Shown here one piece after another: positions 1 through 10,620 of a DNA stretch of 64,000 bases. The stretch's first letter is position 1. Every line of letters starts with the position of its first letter. This DNA is from Paragorgia papillata. Taxonomy: Eukaryota; Cnidaria; Anthozoa; Scleralcyonacea; Coralliidae. The translations under genes and the position numbers were made by a program. Under the pieces are notes generated by a model. It was not told the origin of the DNA. It did not search any database and worked only from the letters and a program-made list of their open reading frames with translations. The stretch covers positions 462,501 through 526,500 of the forward strand of contig JAWNZC010000220.1 of assembly GCA_035771165.1 (NCBI GenBank), read 5' to 3'.

Positions 1-2781
1 AGTTTCATTGAAAAGGAGAAATCAAGATTGAAGAGAATGGCAAGGAAGAGAAAAAGAAAGATCAAGTGGTGTGAGTCAAAAAAATGGAATAAAATGTATG
101 CGACGTCCCCTACGAAAGTACACAACATCATGCGAGAATCTATTAAGAAGGATCCGGATAACTTGAAACCTAAGTTATGGATGAAAGAGCGCAATGGTGA
201 TGAGAACTCAAACTCCTTTGAAACACTAGACCAAGCAGAGGAATTTTGGCGACCGATGTGGGAAAATGAAGGAAATGGAAATCCCGGAGCATTATGGCTA
301 AAGGAGATTGCAGAGGTAATGGAGAACTGTAGGCGAAGTGGCGGTGATGAAGTGGGTACGGTGTCTATCAATGTCTCACAAATCAGACAGGCTATAAAGA
401 AGAAAAAGAATTGGTCTGCACCTGGCCCTGATGGAATTGCGAATTTTTGGATAAAGAAGATAACATACCTACATGCACCTTTAGCGAAAGTCATCGAATC
501 CGTCATCAATGAAGAAGAATCAATACCGGAATGGTTGAATACCGGGCGAACAACACTTTTTCCCAAGGAAGGTGAATGGAATGTTTCAAACCACAGACCA
601 ATAACATGTTTGAATACAACATATAAACTTGTGACATCAGTAACTCTTCCCATCGTTGATAACCACTTGAAGAACAACGAATTCCTCCAACAAGATCAAA
701 GAGGGGCCAAGGAAGGAGTATCCGGATGTGTTGACAATCTTTTGATAGATAAACTGGTGCTGGAAGATGTTAAAGAAAAGAAGCGAAATATGGCATGTGC
801 TTGGGTAGATGTACGCAAAGCTTATGATAGTGTGGATTATACCATCTTGGAGAAAGTACTAGAGATTCATGGCTTCTCGGAAAAACTCGTACGTATTGTA
901 ATGAAGCTTGTAACCAGATGCTCCATCACGCTGGTGGTACAGACGAAAGCTGGTATGGAGGAATCATCTAAAGTAACCCTCAGAAAAGGATTACTTCAAG
1001 GTGACTCCCTGTGCCCGAAGTTATTCACGATCTATCTCAACCCAATTGCCTGGAAGCTGAGAGCGACAGAGGGGTACGTCTTGAGCAAACCGGTGAAACT
1101 TAAAATCACCCATCTTATGTTCATAGATGACCTGAAAGCTTTTGCTGCAAATGAAAAGAAACTCCATCTAATTTTGAAGCTAACACAACAATGTATGACG
1201 GATTTGAATATGGAGTGGGGAGTTAGGAAATGTGCTACGATGGTTGTGAAGAGAGGAAAACTAGAAGAGCAGAGTGAAATGCAGTTAAATGAAACTACAA
1301 CACTTAGAACAGTTGATAAGGATGCACCATACCAATTCCTGGGTATTTATGAACACATCTGCCACGATTCGCGATTACTTCGCGATAAAGCCAGCAAGGA
1401 ATTCCTTCAACGAATCTGGCTAATATGGTCCTCGCCGATGGCTGAACCACTGAAGATACATGCCACCAACACGTTTGCTATTCCAGCGCTTACCTATTAT
1501 ATGTGCACCACCGAGTGGACAGTACACGATCTACAAGAACTAGATCGGGAAGTTAGAAAAATACTAACCGAAGTAGGTGCAAGACACCCTGGAGCATCCG
1601 TGCCACTTCTGTATTTGCCAAGATCCTTGGGTGGCCGTGGCATGAAATCAGTTGAACAAGAGTATATGGAAACAAAGATAAAAATAGCTGTTCACCTGCA
1701 TTCTTCAAGTGATCCGATGATGAAAGCTGTGGCTAAGATCGACCAGCAAAGAGAAGGAAAAGGGAGAAGATCGATAATAAAAGATGCGAAGAAAATGGCA
1801 ACAAAGTTAGGCGTTGAAATTAACGAGAACGTGGGGAACGATGAATGGAGCATAAAATTCACGAAAAATGATGGAACGGAACTTAGAGCGTGCTCCGAAG
1901 AAAGAGTCAAAGAAGTTTTACAGAAAGCTCGACAAAATTCGAGAAAAAGAGAAGTTGAAAACCAAAAATGGCTAGGACAATTTACAACAAACCGTTGGTC
2001 AGATGACAGCCTAAACAAACAATCCTGTTTTCTATGGCTTAACCTTTGGCAGGAGTGCCCGACAGATGTCGTTGCCGACATCGAGGAGTTGTACCAACAG
2101 CTGCTACCGACGCGAGTCTACTATCAGCAGAAACTCGGGCAAGAAATACCAACTAATCAGTGCAGGCTATGTAAGGTCAAACAGGAGACAGTCGCCCACG
2201 TACTTACTGGATGTGCAATGTTGTCACAATCTGAGTATTTGTACCGGCACAACAATGGGATGAAATGTCTATATTTTTTTATTCTAAGAAAATACAATCT
2301 GATCACTAAAGTCCCACCATGGAATACCAAAATAACTCCAAAGCCAGCGGTAGAAAACGCCGAAGTAACCATCCACTGGGATATACCCATCTATTCTGCG
2401 GGAGGACAAATGTTATACACTGAGGAACAGGGAAATCGGCCAGATACAGTAGTCTACGATCACGTGAAGAAAGAAATAACTGTCGTTGAATTCAGCTGCC
2501 CCTGGATCACCAATAGACAAATAAAGGTTACTGAGAAGCAAGGAAAATATCAAGAAGTTCGCAAGGAATTGAAAGAACGATATGGTGGATACAAAGTTGA
2601 GCAAATCAATGTCATTGTTGATGCCCTTGGAGGGTATTCAGAAGAATTGCAATCAACTCTCGTGCGCTACCTTGGAAAGTCTGATGCAACAAAAGCACTG
2701 AAAATTATGCAAAGAGCTGTATTGTTTGGTTCAATCCGGATAAAGAACCTATTCAAATCCACCGTCACCTCCACTGCCTAG
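1..2781 (+). CDS. LINE polyprotein: reverse transcriptase, CCHC motif, restriction-like endonuclease (N-terminus missing)
   Basis: The frame is open from base 1 to the stop at 2779-2781; the first in-frame ATG is at 37. Counting from base 28, RT motif A (AYDSVDY) is near residue 265, motif B (GLLQGDSLCPKLF) near 320 and the catalytic motif C (MFIDDLKAF) near 363. A zinc-knuckle CX2CX8HX4C (CRLC...H...C) lies near 712-730. It is followed by a restriction-like endonuclease core, RPD at about 803 and VVEF at about 820. RT, then CCHC, then a C-terminal nuclease is the order of R2/NeSL-type LINEs. It differs from L1, CR1 and RTE elements, which carry an N-terminal AP endonuclease. The protein would make first-strand cDNA by target-primed reverse transcription. 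N-terminal zinc fingers or Myb domains usual in this clade would be off-window. No internal stop or frameshift is seen, so the visible part may be functional. Confidence 0.92.
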   Translation, partial: SFIEKEKSRLKRMARKRKRKIKWCESKKWNKMYATSPTKVHNIMRESIKKDPDNLKPKLWMKERNGDENSNSFETLDQAEEFWRPMWENEGNGNPGALWLKEIAEVMENCRRSGGDEVGTVSINVSQIRQAIKKKKNWSAPGPDGIANFWIKKITYLHAPLAKVIESVINEEESIPEWLNTGRTTLFPKEGEWNVSNHRPITCLNTTYKLVTSVTLPIVDNHLKNNEFLQQDQRGAKEGVSGCVDNLLIDKLVLEDVKEKKRNMACAWVDVRKAYDSVDYTILEKVLEIHGFSEKLVRIVMKLVTRCSITLVVQTKAGMEESSKVTLRKGLLQGDSLCPKLFTIYLNPIAWKLRATEGYVLSKPVKLKITHLMFIDDLKAFAANEKKLHLILKLTQQCMTDLNMEWGVRKCATMVVKRGKLEEQSEMQLNETTTLRTVDKDAPYQFLGIYEHICHDSRLLRDKASKEFLQRIWLIWSSPMAEPLKIHATNTFAIPALTYYMCTTEWTVHDLQELDREVRKILTEVGARHPGASVPLLYLPRSLGGRGMKSVEQEYMETKIKIAVHLHSSSDPMMKAVAKIDQQREGKGRRSIIKDAKKMATKLGVEINENVGNDEWSIKFTKNDGTELRACSEERVKEVLQKARQNSRKREVENQKWLGQFTTNRWSDDSLNKQSCFLWLNLWQECPTDVVADIEELYQQLLPTRVYYQQKLGQEIPTNQCRLCKVKQETVAHVLTGCAMLSQSEYLYRHNNGMKCLYFFILRKYNLITKVPPWNTKITPKPAVENAEVTIHWDIPIYSAGGQMLYTEEQGNRPDTVVYDHVKKEITVVEFSCPWITNRQIKVTEKQGKYQEVRKELKERYGGYKVEQINVIVDALGGYSEELQSTLVRYLGKSDATKALKIMQRAVLFGSIRIKNLFKSTVTSTA

Positions 2782-2980
2782 TTGGAATGTTGTATAGTAC
2801 TTTTAACTTTCCTTTTTTATCTTTTATCTTTGACTCAAAATGACAAAAAAAAAATTAAAAAGTAACAACTATTTTGTAAATAATTTTAAGTTAGATTGTT
2901 TAAGTGGTTGATAGGCTACCTTTAGGGCCCTATCGCCTTATTTTTGTTAATTAAGCAGAACTGTTTGATCAAATGGACTA

Positions 2981-3207
<227 letters not shown>

Positions 3208-3492
3208 GGCAGAAAAAAAAGGAAAGAAGGAAGAAAGGAAGGAAAAAGGGAAGGGAAAAAAGAAAGACAAGAAAGACCAAAATAAAGAATAGAGAAAAAA
3301 GAAAGAGAACCATAGAGAAAAAATAAGGAATAGAGAAAAAAGAAAGAGAACAACAGAGAAAAAAGAGGAAGAAAGAGAAAGAAAGGGAAGTAGAAAATGA
3401 GAAGAATGGAAGAAGAGAAAAGAAAGATATGAATATAAAGTAAATATACTGCATATAAATCCCTGCAGCAGATTTTCATAAAATATACTTAC

Positions 3493-6400
3493 AAAATATT
3501 TGCTAATACCAGTTTCTGAAGCAAGAACTTGGCAAAACTTTACCTACAATTTGAAAGAGCAGTTTAGCATTCCAGGAAAGTTAACACAACATATGAACTA
3601 GAAATATGGTAGACAAAGCTGAAACTTACCGTTGGATATTGTTGAGAAAGTACCTTCAAACTACCAGTCATTGGCTCACAACCATCTAAACCCTATAAAA
3701 AATCACACAGTTCAGTAATGTCAGTATTAGCAGAACCACTTTAAGTACTATTTATAAACCGCGCAGGAGGGCTTTATCGGATATAAAACACGAGGCGATA
3801 GCCGAGTGTTTTAGAGCCGATAAAGCCCGTACTGCAAGGTTTTTAAATGACTTCTAAAAAGAATCACTTCATACGTTCATTGGCGTAGTAATTTTGAAAA
3901 TTAAGCTTATCTCAGCCGTTAAAAACCAGCGAGAAACTTAGAGCGAGTCTATATCACATATATAGATCCGATACGCCCATGATTTTTCTTTGTGTTTTCC
4001 TCATGAATTATTAATGAATTTTAGAATGTCTGATACAGGGTAGGCATGGTAATTACCCTGGGCCCAGAAGGGGCCCGCTAAAAATTCAGTCTATGAAGAT
4101 ATATCATAATTATCAAAAATTTACCGATGGGGCCCAGTAAAACCTTGGTAAAAATATCGGAGGGGGCCTGCATGCAAATTATGACCCAGGGCCCGTTCTG
4201 GCTCTCGACGGTACACACTTGCTGGTACACACTTAACAAATCTCACAACAAGACCAGACAATTTTACTCATTAAGTTACAATTATACAGTGTTGTGAGTA
4301 ACAGTTACATTTTTAAGTAACTGTAACTGAAACTAGTTACTTTTTCTGAAGAAGTAACCGTAAATATAACTAGTTAGTTACTTTTTGAAGAAGTAACTAT
4401 AACTAGTTACTTTTTTAAAGAACTGTAACTAGTTACAATATTTTGTTCAAAAATGTGACTAGTATAGTTACTGATATTCAGTTGAGGATGTCATTCCGTC
4501 TTGATAAAAATGGTTTTGATATAATAATAAAGGTACATTATGTACACATTTGACTATTTCTGCTTAGTGACAACTATATTTAGGCATTTAGCTGTAAAAA
4601 CATAATTATGGTACTGGTATCTAAAAACTAGCAATTTCTTTGTTGATTCTAGTAACACAGACAATGGAATGTAACTTTGTAACTAGTTACAAAATTTTTG
4701 AAGTAACTTTGTAACTACTGTAACTAGCTACTTTCTTTTCATTGTAACTTTTATCGGTAACTAGTTACTTTTCTAACGATGTAACTGTAACTAGTTACAA
4801 AAATTATGTAACTTTTACAGCACTGCAATTATAATATATACAATATCTCAGGTATATCCTTTGTATACAATTATAATGATGTATTGATGTACTGTACTTA
4901 CTGGTTGATATAAATGCATAACAACAACTACATCAGGATTTTCTTTATCAACAGCATCAAGGTAACTTTCTCCAGAAATATCAAAAAGCTTACCAAATGT
5001 TGGCCTATAATTTAATGCAATGCAACTAGATCATTTTGATTGTTTAGCCCATTCCTGACTGAGCTGGCCAAAATTGCCCCTTTATTGTTTTACTCTAATG
5101 CCAGACAATTTTATCCATCAAAAAGAGATTAACCCTCCGACATCCTAGACAGCAATGAGTTAATTAATGGGGGGTTTCATGTAGTTATCTAGTTTTAAAA
5201 CCCTTAAAGGACAGCATCACCTGTTTACAGGACAGCATCACCTGTTTACAGGACAGCATCACCTGTTTACAGGACAGCATCACCTGTTTACGGGACAGCA
5301 TCACCTGTTTACAGGACAGCATCACCTGTTTACAGGACAGCATCACCTGTTTACGGGACAGCATCACCTGTTTACAGGACAGCATCACCTGTTTACGGGA
5401 CAGCATCACCTGTTTACGGGACAGCATCACCTGTTTACGGGACAGAATCACCTGTTTACAGGACAGCATCACCTGTTTACGGGACAGCATCACCTGTTTA
5501 CGGGACAGCATCACCTGTTTACGGGACAGAATCACCTGTTTACAGGACAGCATCACCTGTTTACGGGACAGCATCACCTGTTTACGGGACAGCATCACCT
5601 GTTTACAGGACAGCATCACCTGTTTACGGGACAGCATCACCTGTTTACGGGACAGCATCACCTGTTTACGGGACAGCATGTGTCATTGCACATTCTAATT
5701 AGTAGCTGGAAAGTAAGAAACTACAAACCTGATTGAAGAGACATACTTTTCAGCTTGACTTTTCATCTCTTGTAATCTTTTCATGTGGTACATTTTTACA
5801 AAATCATCTTCTTCAAGATCAAGCTCTTTCATAAGATTCTTTTCTTTCTCTTCATCTAACTTTACAAAAAATAAATGATCTTTTGACATTTTGAATATTT
5901 TATTTTTATTATATTTATTAATATATTTTAAGGAAGAAAGTGTCATTAAAGCTAAAGGGGAAGCTGTATGTGATGTGTGTGAGGAGTGCTATTGTGTATG
6001 GAAGTGAGACATGGGCCATGACTGCAGAGCAGAGGGGGAGATTGGAGCAGACAGAGATGAGGATGGTGCGATGGATGTGTGGTGTATTGCTAAAGGATAG
6101 AGTGCCGAGTGCGGAGCGGAGGGAAAGAATGGGGATTGAGTTGGTGACTGATGTCATAAAGCGGAACCGGTTGAGATGGTTGGGACATGTGCTGCAGAAA
6201 TATGATGGTGACTGGGTGAAGAAGAGCATGTTGCTCGAGGTGGAAGGTACAAGAGGACGAGGAAGGCCAAGGATGACATGGAGTCAGGTAGTGGAAAGGG
6301 ATATGAGAGAGTGTGGGTTGAAAAGGGAGGATGCTCTGGAGAGAGAGAAGTGGAGGAAACTGCTGTGGGGAGCCGCTGGCCAACCCCCACGTAAGCGGGG

Positions 6401-9400
6401 AAAAAGCCCTGTGCGCCTTTGATCATAGCATGTGGTCAATGTGGCAGTGTTCAGTGACAGTGAACTAGCTAAATATCACTTTTCTATATAAGACTGAAAA
6501 TTTGTAAAATTTGATAAAATCCGGTATAATAAAATGTATGAGCAGTACTTCTTTATTACAATATATTTGATTGTTTTTAGTTGTAGTTTAAAGATAAAAC
6601 TCCCCGTTCACCTTACAGCCGCCTACTTTCTCATCGCAACCACCTAGGTACTTGAAATAATTATGAAATCCCTGTATTTGTTCTTGGTTTTTTCCTTCTT
6701 TTTGTTCTTTTTTTGTTCTTGTTCTTTTTTTGTTCTTGTTTTGTGTGATACATAGACATTTTGTCAGCAATCTTGGATTTTTCACCAGTCATTAGCTATT
6801 AGCAGGGCAAATATTTTGTGCCTTGTAAAATACACAATAAAAGCCACAAAGAATTTTAATAAAGTATATATAATAACCCAAAACTTACACTACTTTGACA
6901 AGTAATTGAAAACTTTTTAGCTAATGCTTCTAACTCAGCTTTCTTTTCCTCATGCTGTTCAGCGGCTAATTGGCGATACCTTCGGTAATCTTCCAGTACA
7001 CCTTTTGGACCAGTCTAAAAGGACACAAGAGTTTCCACAGAAAAGATGAGATATAAAATATATAAAGTCCAGCTACTGAGTAAAAATTCCAGTAGCACAC
7101 ATGCCTTTCACCTCTCCAACCAATACCGCTGCCAAACGTTTGCACATGCCTTAAATCGCTAGAGTAAACATTGCAAGAGAAGTGGGAACTAGCCGTGGCA
7201 ACAACAACCAGACAGTGAAGACTAAGTAAGACTCGACTATTCATTTGTGTTTTAAAAAAAGGGCAATGAAAATTACGAAGGGGTCATTTCAGAATATGTT
7301 ACAATATTGACAAAGAAACCATGCACAAATTACCTACCTTATCTTTTTGGTAGTATGCTTATAATTTTAACTTTTGTGTCGGACTCTCGGACCAGTCCAA
7401 ATATTTCAGTGCTTTCCCACCCTTTTTTTGAGATGCGAGCTCGGACGTCGAGCATGCGCAAAACGTTTGTCAGTGGTGTTTCTCCAACCTGGGTCGAGCT
7501 CAAGAATTTAAAAACATTATTGGGGGAGGGGGAGTTATGCATCTATCATTGGCTTCCCCCTGGGGCCAACCCCCAGGGACCCAGGGAATTTGTGAGCCCA
7601 ATACAATCACAACAAATGCCCCAGGGTACAGGGCATGATCTATTAGTAAAAAATTGGAAAAAGCCCCCACCCCCTGGGTACAAGATTCTGTGACTTGAAT
7701 ATTTTAAGAGAAATCACAACATTTTTCATAAATAAAAAAATACAGAGGCATTTAACCCTTAGGGGACGGATCGTGCCATGTGGCACGATGAGGGCTTCTC
7801 CTCAATGGCCGGATCATGCCACTGTGCACGATACGTCACGTGATTACGAAATCCGTTGTTTCTTGAGTCCTAGGGCAATTCTGTCGGTAGAAAATACCCG
7901 GGGTTAAATATCCGTGTCATGAGGAAGGTTTTTGTATTTGAATCAAAACGATCAAAGCAAAAACAAAACGGGAAATTTCGCTTGAAAGTTGTGATAATTT
8001 ACGTATTTTTGTGATAATTGTTACAAATACAACCGAGATGGCAAGGAGGTTTACGGCAGAAGAAGTTTTGGAAGAAGTTCTCGCCGATAATGATTCAAAT
8101 GACGAAGATTTTATGGAAGAAGTAGAGGAGAGTTTCGCCAATATTCGCTCTGATATGGACTCAAAATAGCATGTTTGAGGATGGAGAAGACAGTGATAGT
8201 GAATTTATACCAGATTCACGTAGTGAAGCTAGTGATGAAACCTCTGAACATGAATTAGATGCTGTTGATGATATGGAAGTAGACATTGCTGTTGACCAAG
8301 CCCTCACTTTGTTGTCAAACAATGACAGTATTCCTGTGGCTGCTCCAGAACTGTCCCAAAGCATTTCTGTGGCTGCTCCAGAACTGTCCCAAAGAGGACG
8401 TGGTCGAAGAGGACGGGGTAGAGGGCAAGGACGGGGTGAAGGGCAAGCACGGGGGAATGGCCGAGGGTGGGGGAGAGGCAGAGGGCAGGGGAGAGGCCGA
8501 TGGCGGGGGAGAGGCCGAGGGTGGGGGAGAGGCCAAGGGCGGGGGAGAGGCCGTGGACAATTAGGGGTAGAACCTGAACCACCAGAATTAGATTGGAAAG
8601 GTGATGCCAAGGAAGTTCCTGATTGGCTTCCAAATTTAGCTTGCATAACACCTGGCAGACCTAGTATAGACTGTGCTAATTACAAACCAGTAGATCACTT
8701 CCTAGCAACCTTTCCTATTGAAATGATTAACCTTATTGTAAATGAAACTAATAGGTATTGTGATCAGTGGTGGCAAGAAAAGGAAGCTGATGCTGAAAGC
8801 GCTAGTGCAGACATCAGTACTTCTAATAAACGCACAAAGGCTAGTTGGGTGCCAACTACTGAAGCAGAAATCAAGGCATTTCTTGCTTTGATGGTAGTAA
8901 TTGGTAATAACAAAAGGCCACGGTACAAGAATTATTGGTCAATGGAATGGCTAATTAGCATGGAGGGGTTTCGCTCTGTTATGAGCCGCGATAGATTTAT
9001 GAGTATCTTGCGATGACAGTTTGTAAGGTAAATGATCTTTATTTCCAATAAAGTATGTAGTAAAGTTAAAGCCTGGCAGTATTGTCCGGATGAAAACATT
9101 GTCTAATTTTGTGACAACTTCCAGTGGCAAAATTTGAAGGTATTCCCATTTTCTCCTTGAAGGTAATAATTCAAACACTCTTTCTCTTTTCAATTTTCCT
9201 GTTGTATGTTATTACATTTAACAAAATGTGCAGCAATGCACTCAAAAACCAAACATGAAAATTGTTCATATTCGCACAAATTTAGAAATTTCGTTCAACC
9301 CCCCTGATTTTTGTGTGAAGGGGATAAATGTAAGAAAAAAAATTATTTTCAGAAAATTCAGGAGAAATGCTTTAAAAAAGTCTGTATATGTTGTGAGTTT

Positions 9401-9909
9401 GTTTCACAGTATCATCTCGAAAATTCCGCCTGAAAATTTCTAGTCCCTCTTTCTAAAATTTCAAAAATTAATTCAGGCCAGCGAGGCTGCAGAGATTTAA
9501 AAAACTTAGACCCAAGAGGGTTAATGGACAATTTGTTATATTATGATATTATTGTTTTAGCCAATGATTTTGACCAATTTCAAGAAATATAAACGAGTTA
9601 TAATGAAAGTTTACAGTGCAACCATTATATAAGACTAAGTCTAAATATTAAATTAGCAACGTTATTTAGACTATCTGAAGGCAACTCCCTATTCTGACAG
9701 CAATTTAAAAAGTACAGTAATGAATAAATGAATTTAAATACCCTTGGTCCTTGGACTCTGAAATCTAAAGGCGTTTCTTCCTCTTCATTTCCATCCTTTT
9801 TTTCGTCGTTACTTTCTTTCCCACTGTCTTCGTCGTCTTCTGCTTCACTTTCCGAGCTAGAAACATAATTGTGGCTTTTAAAACCGAGCAGTTTATCTTC
9901 TGCGTCCAT
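3493..9909 (-). CDS. PDCL: phosducin-like protein (PDCL), six exons, 3' end outside window
   Basis: Minus-strand exons, each with GT/AG borders and matching phase: 9909-9742, 7014-6889, 5859-5729, 5004-4902, 3692-3630 and 3543-3493. They encode about 214 aa. The start MDAEDKLLG plus an SSSE acidic run matches the N-terminus of PDCL. Exon 2 carries TGPKGVLEDYRRYRQL, the conserved phosducin N-domain motif. Exon 3 carries LDEE and YHMKRLQEMK. Exon 4 begins the thioredoxin-like domain (FGKLFDISG, then VVVVMHLY). Exons 5 and 6 continue it (GLDGCEPMTGSL, then VKFCQV). The final strand and helix of the fold are not in the window. PDCL proteins bind G-protein beta-gamma and help the CCT chaperonin fold G-beta in the cytosol. 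The GLDGC/VKFC signature favours PDCL or phosducin over PDCL2/PDCL3. A LINE on the opposite strand lies after the last visible exon. Confidence 0.93.
3746..4022. mobile_element. dispersed foldback element, copy 1 (PDCL intron 4)
   Basis: About 280 bp starting with an imperfect inverted repeat (ctttatcggatataaaaca against gtgttttagagccgataaag) around a GGCGATAGCCGAG core. It ends near cctcatgaattattaatga. A second copy with the same order of blocks is at 59,020-59,306, inside a TTLL3 intron. It has no coding capacity and is probably a MITE. Confidence 0.7.
4287..4825. mobile_element. non-autonomous hAT-type element with 8-bp target duplication (PDCL intron 4)
   Basis: The termini are CAGTGTTGTGAGTAAC and, read from the other end, CAGTGCTGTAAAAGTTAC. 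Perfect 8-bp duplications CAATTATA lie at 4279-4286 and 4826-4833. CAGTG ends with an 8-bp duplication are typical of hAT transposons. The interior has many copies of the palindrome GTAACTAGTTAC or close variants and no open reading frame. Confidence 0.85.
5042..5163. mobile_element. short TIR element of the 'TTAACCCATT...GCCAGAC' family
   Basis: Inverted ends (TTTAGCCCATTCCTG and CAGCAATGAGTTAA) surround a core with TAATGCCAGACAATTTTA. Related or partial copies occur at 15,727-15,770, 17,626-17,808, 28,207-28,257, 29,000-29,015, 29,390-29,480, 51,640-51,930, 58,540-58,700 and 58,895-59,000. Confidence 0.6.
5208..5679. repeat. 21-bp minisatellite, about 22.5 copies (PDCL intron 3)
   Basis: The unit aggacagcatcacctgttta(c) repeats with an exact 21-bp period. 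It varies mainly at one site (tttacAgg or tttacGgg), plus an occasional gacagAatc. Because 21 is a multiple of 3, one minus-strand frame stays open as (MLSRKQV)n. That frame lies inside an intron and is not taken as a gene. Confidence 0.97.
5935..6440 (+). pseudogene. 5'-truncated RTE-like LINE fragment (C-terminal end of ORF2) in PDCL intron 2
   Basis: An open frame of about 160 codons (5940-6422) encodes the region after the RT domain in RTE-type LINEs. It has AIVYGSETWAMT, then MRMVRWMCGVLLKDR, then NRLRWLGHVL, then GRGRPRMTW. No RT catalytic motif or endonuclease is present, so the copy is truncated at its 5' end, the usual outcome of incomplete reverse transcription. It lies between PDCL exons 3 and 2 on the opposite strand and cannot move by itself. 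Confidence 0.85.
7756..9520 (+). mobile_element. degenerate piggyBac element with TTAA target sites (PDCL intron 1)
   Basis: TTAA lies at 7752-7755 and 9521-9524. The ends begin CCCTTAGGGG and, from the right, CCCTCTTGGG; a TTAA duplication with CCC ends is the piggyBac signature. The left sub-terminal region has repeated motifs (GGATCGTGCCATGTGGCACG, then GGATCATGCCACTGTGCACG). The element carries a broken transposase frame and lies in the large first intron of PDCL on the opposite strand. Confidence 0.8.
8038..9016 (+). pseudogene. piggyBac transposase fragment, frameshifted and truncated
   Basis: The ATG at 8038 opens MARRFTAEEVLEEVL plus an acidic stretch, which stops at 8167-8169. The reading then continues in the next frame from 8171 (acidic, FIPDSRSEASDE) to a stop at 9016. 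Near the end lie AEIKAFLALMVVIGNNKRP, then YWS, then MSRDRFMSIL, the start of the DDE_Tnp_1_7 transposase domain. The three catalytic aspartates and the C-terminal cysteine-rich domain are not found downstream. Residues about 76-130 of the second frame are an expanded Arg/Gly repeat (GRGRGQGRG-like), coded by a GC-rich tract at 8,395-8,560. The copy is inactive. Confidence 0.82.
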
Positions 9910-9990
9910 TTTCTTTCAAAAAGCTTGATCTGAGCCCACTGAAAGAATAGTCAGTCACATTTACCATTGGCTTGCACTTCATGTAACACT
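9910..9990 (-). promoter_or_regulatory. putative 5' flank of PDCL
   Basis: Directly upstream of the PDCL start, the minus strand reads TGACTATTCTTTCAG then TGGGCTCAG. This could be the 3' splice site of an intron in the 5' UTR or simply leader sequence. No TATA box is obvious. The AAC-rich tract at 10,012-10,620 begins about 100 bp upstream. Confidence 0.3.
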
Positions 9991-10011
9991 AAATGTAAGT
10001 TTTCAATAACG

Positions 10012-10316
10012 ACAACCAGTCAACCACAATGACAACGACCACAACAACAAAAGCAACAACAACCACCACAACAACAACAACAACAACAACAACAATAGCA
10101 CCACTACCAACCACATGAATAGCAACAACAACAACAACAACAACAGTAGTAGCAACAACCACAACAGCAACAGCAGCAGCAACAACAACAACAACAACAA
10201 CAATAGTACCAACACCAACACCAACAGGAATAGCAACAACAACAACAGCAGCAGCAACAACAACCATAAACACCATCACTACCACTAACAACAACCACAA
10301 CCACAACAACAACAGC

Positions 10317-10356
<40 letters not shown>

Positions 10357-10492
10357 GCAACAACAACCACAACAACGGTAGCACCATAAACACCATCACT
10401 ATCACTAACAAAAACAACAACAACAACAACAACCACAACAACCACAACAACAACAACAGCAACAACTACAACAACAACAGCAGCAGCAACCC

Positions 10493-10529
<37 letters not shown>

Positions 10530-10620
10530 CGGTAGCACCACAACCATAAACACCACCACCATCACTACCACTAACAAAAACAACAACGCACAACAACAAC
10601 CACCACCGCTACCATGCAAC
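10012..10620. repeat. AAC/ACC-rich low-complexity tract
   Basis: About 600 bp of imperfect (CAA)n with ACC, AGC and AACACCA interruptions, just upstream of PDCL. Poly-Leu and poly-Val open frames on the minus strand are artefacts. Confidence 0.95.

Noticed and set aside
5185..5679. 164-codon (MLSRKQV)n minus-strand frame as a gene
   Set aside because: It is the 21-bp minisatellite inside a PDCL intron, with no flanking gene structure.
5209..5679. CRISPR-like array of direct repeats
   Set aside because: The units are contiguous without spacers and the DNA is eukaryotic. The same holds for the 89-bp, 32-bp and 128-bp arrays.
8161..8651. Minus-strand and alternative-frame Pro/Arg/Leu-rich ORFs over the piggyBac remnant
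   Set aside because: They are shadows of the GC-rich Arg/Gly-coding repeat of the transposase frame.
8951..9193. Minus-strand 80-codon frame in the right half of the piggyBac element
   Set aside because: It shows no transposase motif or splice support; probably chance in decayed transposon sequence.
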